DNA of 64,000 nucleotides from NCBI GenBank assembly GCA_021229015.1, contig CM037783.1, positions 11,293,324-11,357,323 on the forward strand, given 5' to 3'. Positions 11,643 through 23,475 of this stretch are shown one piece after another. Origin of the DNA: Solen grandis (taxonomy: Eukaryota > Mollusca > Bivalvia > Adapedonta > Solenidae). Under the pieces are notes generated by a model that saw only the letters and a program-made list of their open reading frames with translations, was not told the origin of the DNA and did no database searches. A program made the translations under genes and the position numbers. Positions within the stretch are counted from its first letter, which is position 1, and each line of letters begins with the position of its first letter.

Positions 11643-12110
11643 GTTTGTTTTTGGGGCGTAATGTTCCACCGACAGTATTACAGTCATTTGGAGACGATGT
11701 CTACTTGAGACAGATACACTGCTGCCACACTGCAGTATCACGCCGTAGACACGTGGCATGGTACCACACCCAGTCACATTATCCTGACACCGGGGTAACC
11801 AGTCCTGGATCTACCTTACATGCTGAGCGCCAAGCAAGGGTGCTATACCAGTACCATTTCTTACGACTTTGGTATGTCGCGGTCGGGGATCGAACCCACG
11901 ACCTCCCGCTCCCGAGGCGGACGCTCTAACCACTCGGCCACCGGAGACGGTACTCAATTATAGACAAGTAGCATAATACCATATCCTGTCACATTATCCG
12001 AACCCCGAATTACCTATTTACATGTTGAGATCCAACCCAGCCAAACATACTGGTACCCTTCTTGATGACTTTATGATGTCATGGCAGGGGTTCAGGAGCT
12101 TTGGACTGGT
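11643..12110 (-). repeat. SINE-B, full copy followed by a decayed partial copy
   Basis: 11643-11955 is the best-preserved SINE-B. The 3' domain lies on the left and the tRNA-like head on the right. On the minus strand the head has CCGGTGGCCGAGTGGTTAGA as A box and GTGGGTTCGATCCC as B box. 11956-12110 repeats the body in the same order (GCATAATACCATATCCTGTC; CACATTATCCGAACCCC) with many substitutions and looks like an older copy fused to it. Confidence 0.8.
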
Positions 12111-12186
12111 CCTTGTTAAACTGGACATAACGAAATATTGCGAAATGCACAGAGGATGAGTAGAACTAACGACCTATCACTGGACG

Positions 12187-12365
12187 CCGTGGTCCAAATG
12201 TAACATACGTGGCTATGGATCAGAAGGTTGTGGGTTCGAACTCCGACGGGGACAAGGATTTTTTCGTTGCTGTACTGATCCATCTCAGGGAAAAAAGAGG
12301 GGGATTAGTATAAGTTATAAGGATTGTTTTACCCATCATGTATTAAATAACTAAATGTAATTGTA
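12187..12365 (+). repeat. SINE-C, second copy
   Basis: Matches the minus-strand copy at 1338-1525. The head is CGCCGTGGTCC, the B box is GTGGGTTCGAACTCC, and the tail has GGATTAGTATAAGTTATAAG. Confidence 0.7.
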
Positions 12366-13111
12366 AAACAAAGTGTTCCTTGGAACACATGTATCACCTG
12401 CTGAAAGAAGCATGACAAAGTTGGACAGACGACGGAGAAGTGATCCCTATGAGACACCTCTGCTTACAGCTAAGCTCGTGAAAGAACCGATATACGCAGA
12501 CCGAAACTCACAGTAGTATGAATTCCCCCCATTGTTCACAATGTACTCTAATACAGCTATCACAACAGCTGTCTAAATAAGGTTACCGTGACCTCAACAG
12601 TGGCCTTGCCCTTTGCACAGTGACACTAACAAACTATTTTAATTTTCCCTAGGGCATGCTGGCAGGCGATACGTGCGTGATTCCCGTACAAATCTATTTA
12701 ATAATTTTACAAAGAGAAACTGTGGCTAAAACTAAGACTGCAGTAAAACAAGTGTTGCCATAGGTTGAATTGTAAAGCCACATTCAGACGACAAATGACA
12801 CTGGAACATTTCTTTTTCTGATAACTTCTGACATTTCTACATCTTATCCGATTAACTTCACAATAGTGGCCCACGGTTTTGTCCTTGTTTTCTAAAAATG
12901 TAATTTCAATGAGATTAGTTTGACAAATTTTGAAAAACTGTTCATGCACAACCGGGAGTTTTAACATCGCATTATTTCTTCGTCTCTGCGCACATTTATT
13001 TCCTTATTATTTTTTCATCAAATGCCTTATGATAATAATATCGCAAGAGAGCCGAGTGTCGACTAGATTTAAGGCAACGAACGTTGAAAGCATTTTATGT
13101 ATGTATTATGA

Positions 13112-13585
13112 TTCAAAAATATGAATCATAATAATTCCCCTCTGGCCCTTTAACTTTGGACCCCAAAGTTTAAAAAAATATGAATCATTAAACATTTGAA
13201 TAAACAAAAATGTATTCATGCAAAGGAAATGACATTATATACAAATTTACAATGCGCATTTAGGTAAAGGTTATGTTTGTTTGTGTTAAAGACACAAAAT
13301 ACAAATGAATCGGATTTTTCAAAAGCAGTAAAATGCTTCGGTCACAAATATTGAGCTATTGCTCTCATAGTTTAACAGAACATGTATGTACACAACTTGA
13401 TATATCAGGTATATAACAAACATAATCTTTACCTAAATGCGCATTGTAAATTTGTATATAATGTCATTTCCTTTGCATGAATACATTTTTGTTTATTCTA
13501 ATGTTTAATGATTCATATTTTTTTTAAACTTTGGGGTCCAAAGTTAAAGGGCCAGAGGGGAATTATTATGATTCATATTTTTGAA
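13112..13585. mobile_element. Inverted-repeat MITE (arms ~170 bp, spacer ~134 bp)
   Basis: Arms 13112-13281 and 13416-13585 are near-perfect inverted copies. Each contains AATTCCCCTCTGGCCCTTTA, a TTTGGACCCCAAAG-type palindrome and CAATGCGCATTTAGGTAAAG (or complement). No protein is encoded. The superfamily is uncertain because flanking target duplications are not clear. Confidence 0.8.
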
Positions 13586-14866
13586 ATTTCTGATATCAAA
13601 AGAATAACATATTTCTTTACATTTTTATCTTTGTTTCTCTCGATTAAAATCATATTAAATAACAATGTTACCCATTGCTGTTTGGTATCAAAATGATTGT
13701 CTTTTAACAAGCTTTCCATGGATACAAAGTTTGGTCTAATAATTTAAATCTTAGTCAATATTATGAAAATATAGAAAAATAAGCAATTATGACTCCAGAT
13801 CTGTTTGGTTAGGTCATTGTATGGCACTGCTTTGACTTTGATAAGAATAACACCGATGTTCCAGTGTTCAGCCATGAATATGTCATTTAAATTGACAGGG
13901 CCGTTGTGGTCAGTGCCAGTGTTTATCTTAGTTGGATTTAATTACTTTCCCCAGTTTCTGGCTAGGGATGCACTTTTAGCCAAAGTTTAGTAATCTGTTG
14001 ATTTATTTGATTTCACACCATGAGCGATTGGACAAACATTTAGTTTTAAGGGTGTGTCTTAGAAAGAAAGAGAGAGAGTTAGCAGCAAGTGAGAATAATA
14101 ATAAGAGTAGTTTTTATTAAGTCACTACACTGAGGAGTACCTTGTGAAATTTGGATTTCCAATTTAAAGTGACTTTGTGTTATATGAAAAGATTGTTTAC
14201 ACTTACCATTTTATTTTAGACTTTTTGACTCTGTGCTTTGTGTATAAAAACAAATAAATTTATGTGTTTAAAGACAAGGATTTTGTACATAAATATATTC
14301 CCCTTGACCGTCCACACACACAAACTTTGAAGGGAATGAATTAATTAAGAACATTCTCTTCATAAAAGATTGGTGGAGAATTTTCTCTTCATAAAAGATG
14401 CACTATGCACGACTAACGCATGCTTAATCCAATGTTGCGAGATCTTAAAAATGGCAAATTGTACTGAAAAATAACCATTTTTTAACATATTTTTTATCAT
14501 TACCCTCTATTCCAAACTGAATTACTGCTGCAGATCGAGCAATTTCAGTCATTTGACAGAGATTTTGCACATTTGCAATGGTTAAAAATGTTCAAGAATC
14601 AGGGACTTTACACTGTACTCTACCAAAAGTACCTAAACCATAAAGAAAATAATAATGAACAATAAAACAGATGAACAATTTCAACTTTATTCTTAAATAC
14701 AAATGTATATACAACTGCCTTGACAAAGTTTGTATTTTCTCAAATATACAGAAAATATATATCAGTATTTTTTATTTTTATTTTTTTTTAATTCTTTGTA
14801 CTACAGTTTTAAATACAATCCATGATACATATCTATAGAAAAAGACTTGATTTGACTTGACTATTT

Positions 14867-15095
14867 GAGTTTACCATAACCTCGACAGTATTTCAGTCAT
14901 ATAGCGACGTCCAGCTAATTACAGGTGGAGAAAGACCGAATGCACAAAGACATTCGGGTACCGCAAGCCAGCTGGAAGGCTTCCTTACATGAAAATCCGA
15001 ATGACCCTACCGGGATTCGAACCCACGCGGGGGGTGTGGGTCTGAGTGAGTGTTAAAGTCAGCGACTTTACCCTCTCGGCCACAGAGGCCCCTTT
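14867..15095 (-). repeat. SINE-A, near full length
   Basis: Reverse orientation. It runs from GAGTTTACCATAACCTCGAC through CAGTATTTCAGTCATATAGC to the B box (GGGATTCGAACCCACGC) and the A-box end near CTCTCGGCCACAGAGGCC. Confidence 0.85.
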
Positions 15096-15164
15096 AGAAC
15101 AAGGCAGTCCAAAGGACAGCTATATCCCCCACCGCTGCCAGAGGAGACACTATTGACTTGACTA

Positions 15165-15400
15165 TTTGAGTTTACCGTTGCTTCGACAGTATTTCAGTCA
15201 TATAGCGACGTCCAGCTAATTACAGGTGGAGGAAGACCCCGAATGCACGGAGGCATCTGGATAGAACCACCACCTACCGCAAGCCAGATGGAAGGCTTCC
15301 TCACATGAAAATCCAAATGACCCTGCTACGATTCGAACCCACGCGGTGAGGGGCTGAATGAGTGTTAAAGTCAGCGACTTTACCCTCTCGGTCAAGGAGA
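15165..15400 (-). repeat. SINE-A, near full length
   Basis: A second copy in the same orientation, starting about 70 bp after the previous one. It is slightly longer in the middle (GGCATCTGGATAGAACCACC is retained). The A-box end is decayed. Confidence 0.85.
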
Positions 15401-15734
15401 ATGGAATTATATAATACCAACTCTAAAGCAAAAATTAATTGAAACACGGTCACTATTAAACACAACATAGGGCCAAGGACCCTAGATCCCTCAACTGAAA
15501 ACCACAGTCTCATCTAATAAAAAAACTAACAATGTAAAAACAAGGCAGACGTGGGTAATCGGTCTTACAAAAATTCATGAAGATAACTACAGGCAAAAGA
15601 TTTGCCATTTTGGCTTAGTTTGATTCCACTGAACCTGCTACCAAATCATCTGATAAGAGATGCAAAATTCCAGAAATATCAGGACAAATATTTGGTCTCT
15701 AGACAGAGTAAAAAGTGTTACTTCTCAAGTGTTC

Positions 15735-17028
15735 AGTAAACAAGAGGGCCATGATGGCCCTAAATCGCTCACCTGAGATAAATAGGTTGACCCAAGGAAC
15801 ATCTGTACCAATTTATTTTAAAATCTGGCCAGTAGTTTTGAAGAAGATGATTTTTAAAGTTTTCATTTTTTTTTCTTTTTGTTGCCATGGCAACCAGAGT
15901 TCTATATGGATCAAGTTTATTTTAGCAACTTTTTTGAAGGTTGACCCAAGGATCATTCCTGCCAAGTTTAATCAAATTCTGTCTAGTGGTTTCAGAGGAG
16001 ATGTTGTTAAAAGGTTTCGCCGCTGGCGGCCTTGTTTTTTACGGATCGGAAAAATTTTAGCAATCTTGGAAGAGGTTGACCCAAGGAACATCTGTACCAA
16101 ATTATTTTTTATCTGGCCAGTAGTTTTGAAGAAGATGATTTTTAAAGTTTTCGTATTTTTTTCTTTTTAGTTGCCGTGGCAACCAGAGTTTCTACATGGA
16201 TATCAAGTTTATTTTAGCAATTTTGTGAAGGTTGACCAAGGATCATCCCTGCCAAGTTTAATCAAATTCTGGCCAGTGGTTTCAGAGAGATGTTGTTTAA
16301 AGGTTTCTCTATATTACATATAAGGCAAATAAGCCCCGCCCCTGGCGGCCATGTTTTTTTACAGATTGGAATAATTTTAGCAACTTTGGTAGAGGTTGAC
16401 CCAAGGAACATCTGACCAATTATTTTAAAATCTGACCACTAGTTTGAAGAAGATGATTTTTAAAGTTTTCATTTTTTTTTCTTTTTGTTGCCATGGCAAC
16501 CAGAGTTCTACATGAATCAAGTTTATTTTAGCAACTTTTGTGAAGGTTGACCAAGGATCATCCTGCCAAGTTTATTAAATTTTGTCCAGTGGTTTCAGAG
16601 GAGATGTTGTTTAAAGGTTTCACATATACATATAAGCAAAAAGCCCGCCCCTGGCGGCCATGTTTTTTTTACGATCGGAATAATTTTAGAAACTTTGGTA
16701 GAGGTTGACCAAGGAACATCTGTACAATTTATTTTAAAATCTGGCAGTATTTGAAGAAGATGATTTTTAAAGTTTTCATTTTTTTTTCTTTTTGTTGCCA
16801 TGGCAACCAGAGTTCTTCATGGATCAAGTTTATTTTAGCAACTTTTGTAGAGCCTCACCCAAGGAACATTCCTGCCAAGTTTCATTAAATTCTGTCCAGC
16901 GGTTTCAGAGGAGATGTCGTTTAAAGCAAATTGTTGACAACGGACGACTGACGACGGACGACGACGGACGCCGGACGAAGGGCGATCACAAAAGCTCACC
17001 TTGAGCACTTTGTGCTCAGGTGAGCTAA
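15735..17028 (+). mobile_element. Pearl/HINE-like element, complete
   Basis: Begins AAACAAGAGGGCCATGATGG with the subterminal motif GCTCACCTGAG. It continues with about four imperfect tandem ~300-bp units (GTTGCCATGGCAACCAGAGT; CTGGCCAGTAGTTTTGAAG; CCCCTGGCGGCCATGTTTT). It ends with the inverted subterminal motif, a hairpin (GAGCAC-TTT-GTGCTC), AGGTGAG and CTAA at 17025-17028. This is the structure of bivalve pearl elements and of non-autonomous Helentrons. Short reading frames inside it come from the repeat and are not genes. Confidence 0.85.
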
Positions 17029-17113
17029 AAATATTTACATCAGACAACAACTCATAGGTGCTGACGTGAGCTACAATTGTGAAAAAAAAGATTCAGTCTA
17101 CAAGGAAGCAAGT

Positions 17114-17119
17114 TTTATT
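17114..17119 (-). terminator. Poly(A) signal AATAAA of the zinc-finger gene
   Basis: AATAAA on the minus strand, 66 bp beyond the stop codon at 17185 and between that stop and the end of the pearl-like element at 17028. Confidence 0.5.
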
Positions 17120-17184
17120 TGAAAGTAGATATCTCTTCACATCTTTCAATAGTGTTTATGTAGCAATCCCTTAGTCTGTGTTGA

Positions 17185-20100
17185 CTATTTCGAGAAGTCT
17201 ATGATATAATAAAGTTTTTCCCCACCATCTTCCACTTGTTGCACTGAAATAGTGTTATCCTGTTCATACACCACATTTTCCGGTAAAACCAGCGTCTCCG
17301 CTTGTATGACATTTTCAGAACTGATCACTTCTTGTTCCATAATGGCTTGATCTGTTATTATTCTCTCCTTTTCGTCAACTTGTGCAATAACTTCGCCAAC
17401 AGCACTTATTGATCCTTCACCACTGTTTTCCAGTGTGTCAGCATTGACCTCAATTTTAACACTTGTCTTATTTAGTGGACACTTCCTCTTATGCTTGGTA
17501 ATTGAAGATTTCCATTTCACCACTTTACCACAGGGGCATTTCAATGCAGGTTCACTGTGAATTGCCTGGCGATGCATTTTGTAATTCAACTCTGTTGAGA
17601 ATGTTTTTCCACACAAGTCACAGGGGATTTTTTCAGTATCTTCCATCTTACAAATGGTAATATGATTCTTAAGCGAAATACTGGAATAACATCCCCTCCC
17701 ACATTTATCACACTTGTACGGCTTATTGGAAAGGTGCTCCTTGTTGACATGGTGTTCAAGTTTTCCTTTACGAATAAAACTTTTTGGACACTGGGAACAT
17801 TGGTGATTAAATGGCCCACCAACATGGGTGTTTCTTATATGCTCATTCAATGTGTTTGTTCGAAAGAAACGAGCCCCACATATCTCGCAAACAACATTCC
17901 GGAGAGAACTGGTTTTGCTTACTTTGGATCTCTTGAGACCCTCATGCTGTGATTTCTTATGCTCTGCAAGGATATCTATACGCTTGAATGTCTTTCCACA
18001 CTTTTCACAAACCCATAAGGTGTCAGATTTCTTCCGTGGTAGTATAACATCATGATTTTTCCTCAAATGAAGATGGTACAAGTTTTTCTTAGTAAACTTC
18101 TCCTCACACATATCACACTGATAATCAGTTGGATTTCTCTTCTTTTTCGGATCCTTCACCGGAAGTGCCTCATCGTGCTGCTTTTGAAGGTGAGTTTTCA
18201 AGTACTGCAAGCGACTGAATGATCTTTCACATGTATTGCACTTAAATTGTCTTCTTTGGTACCCATCACTCTTCTGTATCTTTAAAAAGTTGTCTATCTC
18301 ATGTACAGTACTCAGGTGATCAAAAAGTCTGTCTTTACTGCTGAAACCTTTTGGACACAAAATGCATGCGCACTTCACCTCTCCTTCACTCTCTTGATCC
18401 TCATCACCGTCGTTATCTTCAAAATTGTTCTCATTTTCATCGTCCTCAATATCTGAACGTGGCACACTATCTGTTTTGTCAGGATCTGGCAAACTTCTCG
18501 CTTCCTCTGTAGAATCCAGCTGCAGGTCGTTACCTGGAGATGTTTTCAGTGCCTTCTTTGGTGAACTTTCTACCATTTCACGCCACTTGGCTGAAGCACG
18601 TCTCTCTCGACCTGATCTTCTAGTAACCACAGAAGGGCTGGGCTTTTCTCCTCTCCTCTCACTCACTCTCAAGTCCTCATCATCCTGTCTAGTGCAGTCC
18701 ATCTGGAAGAAGAAGAGAAGTGATGAGAGGAGAAATTGCGTCCCAGCCCTGGCAGATTTCTCGTCAGTAGGTCATACTAGAAACAATGTACTGACATACA
18801 CTGTGCAGTGTGTTAATCACATTTGTATATATAAATCACTCATTTTCTTCACTTTCATAAATTGTCACTTCAACTCAGTTGTTTTATTTTCAAAAACAAA
18901 GAAAACAAAGTAAGTCATTCTCAATAACCGAAGACTTTAATTTTGCAATTATTCATCTGTGATTCTCTGTAAATCAATCAATCTGAGATTCTGACACTCT
19001 GAATTTTGGGAATTAGAAGACTTTCTCATTTCTTCACTGAAAAACAGCCTTTAATCTCACATTAACATTTCACTGCTGTTATATGCTTAATAGGCTAGGA
19101 GATATTTTAGACATTTTGCTAAACCAAACAAAAAAAACTTGGGGGACTAAATAACCCTTTAATTGCTTCCAATCTTATACAGATTTTTTTTCAGGGGCTA
19201 AATGTAGGTGTTTTTTGTCTGAAATATCTGATTTCATGCCATTTTCTCCCATTTATTTTTTCTTCTTTCCCAAAATCTAAAACTGTAGAATTAACTTGTT
19301 AAGGCCCCTTTCCCAGTAGCTAGGGAAAAACCTAATGTTTCTTTTGATTTTGAGTAAATGTTGAAACTTGGGTCAATGAAAAGAGAAAGAACGGAAAGTT
19401 CCACTGAAACTTGAGAATAAGGTGTGTTTATAGGTCACAGTTACTCTGTTGATAACTGCTCTAAATCAAAAAGGGCTATAATTCTAAGGAATATTAGCAA
19501 ATTAAAAACCAAGAGGACTTATCAATGACTGTTAATCAGCAAAATCAATTCCAATCAAATGCTAATTGTCTAACTGGGATCCAATTAAAGCTATAGGCAG
19601 AGTTGTGATGATAAGAATTTGAAACAGATTGAAGGTCTCTAGAACTAAAGTACCCTCAAGTGCAGATGGCAAGGAACTTAACCCTTTATCTCATATATCT
19701 ATAGACTCATTTTGGCCACCGTGACAAACAGAGGAGACCCAAACCAGAGGAAGGAACTGTCTGGTCAGGGTCTCCTCTGTTTTGTAGCTAAGTTTGCATG
19801 GAAAAGAAGAAGACCTGATGGTGTTATGGACAAGTTCAAAAGTCAAGGTCAAATGCATAATGAAGAGTTCTATCAACTTAAGCAACTGTCCAAATATTAA
19901 AGCTATCTTATGATGCATATGGAAGTTATAGCAATTTAACCAAAAGGTAAACTTGTCCAGACACGCTTTCTAATGAAGGACATAGAAGATACAGCAGATT
20001 AAACTAAAAATGTGTCTACAGGACACAGATGCCCCCAACCATCGCATTTTCCAAAACAAAGGCCAACACCCAGGAGCACAAGTCATGTCTGTAGCACAAC

Positions 20101-23100
20101 TGCCTTCGGAGTTACCTGGATCACAGTTTTGGGATGGACAGACGAACAAAGGCAAATCTATATGCCTCACTTTTTGGTTGGGGTGGGGATAAAAATACCA
20201 AGATGCACAAGTTCATGTCCTGAAGAAAATATTCATGAAGTTTTAAGTATGTAGTACAAGCATAAAATTTGTTTTGAGTCATATTTTTCAAAAACAAATG
20301 CCCATAACTCTGTCAACTTTAAAAAGGTTCGATAAAAATACCCAGGTACAAAAGTTCATGTCCTGAATAATATATCCATAATAAAATTTTTAAAAAACCC
20401 ATAACTCTGAATTCAACGGCGGTTCGATGAAAATACCAAGTGTGCAAGTTCATGTGTATATCCATGAAGTTTCAAGCCCATAGTACAAATACTTTCCGAG
20501 TGTGTCACAAAGTTTCAGGACGGATGGACGTACGTACGTACGGACGTACCAACATTTAATATTTAAGTCTAACCCTAACCCTTAAACCTTCCCTGGGCCA
20601 AAGTCCGTATGCAAAAATAGCTCCTAAAATGGCAAAAATAGCTCCTAAAATAAATTTTAAGAGGTTTTGTTCTTTTTTCAACTACAAAATGAAGCTCATA
20701 ACTCTTGTATGTTGGCTCGGACAGACAAAGGCAAATCTATATGCCCCACCTCCCCATTTTAGGTGGGGGGCATAAAAACAAGAAACCATTGGAATAGATA
20801 ATGTTCCACAAACAACACTTTCTCACAGGATTAGTGCAATGTATCATGGTAGACTGGTAGACCTATTATTGGGTTATTTTTGCTGATGATACGATATCGC
20901 AAGTGCATAGTGCATGAGTTATGCTCCTGAGAAAAATTAGGTATAAAATTAAACAAAGGGCAATAACTCCAAAAGTAGGATGTTCAGAGTAACAGCTCTT
21001 GCGCACTGGCAATTGCATTTCTCCTCCATGCGATCTATCCAATCTGAAGTTTCAAGTTAATAGCTTTTATACTTTTCAAGTTATGCTCCGAAAAAAAAAG
21101 TGATTATGAAATTTAACAAAGAGCAATAACTCATTATAATGTGTACAGTGTAGGTTCTTGTGCACAGCACTTCTCCTCTATGAGATCTATCCATCAGTAA
21201 AGTTTCAAGTTAATAGCTTTTATACTTTTTAAGTATTAAATGCTTCTGACAAAAATTAAATATGAAATTTAACAAAAGTCATTAACTTCAAAAATATTAT
21301 GTGCAGAGTTACAGTTCTTGTGCATTGCACTTTTTCCTCCATGAGATCTCTCCATGTCATAAGTCTCAAATTTATAGCTTTTATACTTTTTGAGTTATGC
21401 TCTGAACAAAAAGTTTGACAGACGGACACTGGGTGGACAAAGCGGCAACTATATGCTCACTGTTTGCGGTCAACCTGAGCAGGCAGCTAACATCCACCCG
21501 CACATCATCAGTTTAAAGGACAGAATTGTTTGTTGAAAAACCCGTCCAACAATTCATTGTTTTATTTACTATTCCAAGTTCAGTATATAAATATTCATCA
21601 AGTCATATTGACTTCTGCATGAAAATTCACAAGGTAAATTGTTAAACTAACCATTATCTTATACTACTTACAACAGTGTTTTCATCCTCTGACCCAGCGA
21701 CCTGTGTTTCCATGGTGACCTCCCCTGAGTCAGACACCTGTTCAACTGTTTCTGTAGTCTCAACCTCTGAGGCCTGAGCTGAACCCACTTCATCAGCAGC
21801 AGGTTTTGTGACAGTTTTACAAGATGGAGAAGAACTAGTCTCACTAGGCTTATCCTGGTCTGGCGGTAGTTCTGGTACAGTTGGTCCTAGCCTGTCAGTA
21901 ACTTTGGACAAGTCTGGAATGGAAGAGAAAAATATTTCTTAATGTACTGATTGCAGGAATTTTCTTCCCCTAAATACAAGAAATTAGTGTTTCATCCTCC
22001 CTCCCACTCTCCCCCAAACACACATACAAAAGAGTATTTCCCAACAACCATCAGAAAAAAAAGGCTTGAAAATGTTCCTGAGCTGACTGACCAAGAATTG
22101 TACCCAGAATGCAGTTAATGATTCAGTTAATCATCAGAACATGATACAGTGGTCACGTGATTCCTCAATGTGGCCATTCATTGAATTCCGGCAATGACTA
22201 AATCTACAAGCCCGGCCCTTCATATTCTATAGAAATTTATGGGCGATTTTCAAACATGCGATTTTGGATTCCTCAATCTCCATCCTCGACCCTAGATAGT
22301 TATCCTATATAATTTCTATGCGATTCCTCGAAGTTGATATCAAAACCTACCTGTATCTCCTTGACAATGGTTTTGTACTTGTTTTCACACATCATCAAAC
22401 CTCCAGAGAGTACATAGGTGAATTGTTATATCACACGGACATGTCAAACGTATTTTCGCACCTACTGATCATTTAACAAACTGTGACGAGTCTGCATGAT
22501 TAATAATTTGTCATTAAAGGAGTTGATTTTGTTAGTTTGTGTGTTGTTCTATTTCTCCTTAATCATTAATTTGGAGACCCATGGGATAATGTTTAGTGTT
22601 TATTACAAAAATGTAAAAAATATACACAAATTAAAACATAGGGTTTCATTCAAATCATCTAATATCAGTAAAAAAGAGAACTAATTTCCAACTTGATTCT
22701 CACTATGAAAGCTATGATTGTGTTATTTTTGTAATGGTTAAACATATTTATGTTTAAAAAGTAATATTAAAGGCTAAACGTAACAAAATAATTAATGAAA
22801 AGATGGCGTTAAGTTTTCAACAAATGTAGATGTATTGAATTTTGACATATTTATAAATGATTCCTCGAATACAGCAATTCTTCCAAGTTTTCTTGCAGAT
22901 CCTGTCTGACCTCGAGGAATTGCATGACCACTTTACCTACAGCCACACAGTCAATACAGAGAGAAACAGAATGGATTCCAACATAGTTTGATTTCACTGT
23001 TGGATATGTGCATTTTCTCTACGTGAGTTGTCTACTCAATGGCACAGATTAGTGAAACTGAAAAATCGGAATCATTGGTGAAAAAAAAAAATTGATTACA

Positions 23101-23237
23101 GACATATCTGACATCGAAAAGAACCAGTGATTACCTGGTTTGCAGAAGGTCCATCCTCTATCGTCAAACATCTGCTTGAGAGCTTCCTCCTGCTCCCAGG
23201 ACACGTACAACATCATCAGATACTTGTCCATCTTCAT
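17185..23237 (-). CDS. C2H2 zinc-finger protein (nine fingers)
   Basis: Three coding exons on the minus strand: 23237-23135 (the exon extends to its acceptor at 23244), 21913-21672 and 18702-17185. All junctions are GT-AG and keep frame (CCA G|AC; GTT|ATG), giving about 620 residues if the first ATG of the upstream exon starts translation. That exon has an in-frame ATG at 23237 just inside its acceptor, so a noncoding first exon further upstream is likely. The first ~115 residues match no domain I know. An acidic Ser/Glu region and a basic RRSGRERR segment follow. Then come nine finger units, the last with CXC (CPCGK) and the ligands spaced HX4C. The tail of ~100 residues is acidic. Inferred role: nuclear DNA-binding regulator, targets unknown. 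It resembles the gene at 3258-4307 in finger order and last-finger type. Confidence 0.88.
18703..20003. other. Intron of the zinc-finger gene, no gene seen
   Basis: Intronic AT-rich DNA. A fragment at 19679-19725 (TAACCCTTTATCTCATATAT..TAGACTCATTTTG) is the outer end of the TTAA-flanked MITE family described at 23265. Nothing else was recognised. Confidence 0.5.
20004..20776 (-). mobile_element. HINE-like element (ATGCCCCCACC family), reverse copy
   Basis: The left end shows a 3' hairpin (GTGTC-TACAG-GACAC) followed by GATGCCCCCAACC. The right end shows the 5' stretch ATATGCCCCACCTCCCCATT..GGGGCATA. Internal units carry CCATAACTCTG and AAGTTCATGTCCTGAA phrases. The same family is in forward orientation at 61079-61875. 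Intronic to the zinc-finger gene. Confidence 0.7.
20785..21480 (-). repeat. Tandem-unit array related to the element at 34376-36017
   Basis: Four imperfect units (period about 120-170 bp) carry AGTTATGCTCYGA, AACAAAGRGCAATAACTC and CTCCATGMGATCTATCCA. These are the reverse complements of phrases in the 156-bp units at 34483-35645. No clear element ends are visible. Confidence 0.65.
22147..22933. mobile_element. MITE with TA target site, Tc1/mariner-like ends
   Basis: The left end is CAGTGGTCACGTGATTCCTC. The right end read inward is AAGTGGTCATGCAATTCCTC. Both are flanked by TA. Internal GATTCCTCGA repeats in both orientations suggest a foldback structure. No transposase remains. Intronic to the zinc-finger gene. 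Confidence 0.6.
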
Positions 23238-23264
23238 CCAAAAACTGCAAAGAATGTAAAGACC

Positions 23265-23475
23265 TTAACCCTTTTCCTCATATAGACTCATTTTGACGCA
23301 CTCAGTAGGTACCACATAAAGCCTGATCTGCAGAAAGCCAAACTCACACCTTACCAAATTTAATTGTAAAATCCTCATTAAAAGACCACTGAGGAGCAGT
23401 GAAAAGCATAAAACCTGATCAGCCTGCAAGTTACTCGCGTCTTTTCATGGTATCCTCTATGAGGGAAAGGGTTAA
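23265..23475 (-). mobile_element. TTAA-flanked piggyBac-like MITE, internally deleted
   Basis: TTAA at both ends. Inverted termini are CCCTTTTCCTCATATAG and CTATGAGGGAAAGGG. The interior matches the copies at 37776, 43139, 48988 and 52000, but half of the central palindrome is deleted (CAAGTTACTCGCGTC). It lies just upstream of the zinc-finger exon at 23135-23244. Confidence 0.85.

Noticed and set aside
11880..11955. Functional tRNA-Ser/Leu gene on the minus strand (also candidates at 1445, 12190, 15010, 53650)
   Set aside because: Good A and B boxes but no closing acceptor stem, and each is followed by a dispersed repeat body. SINE heads.
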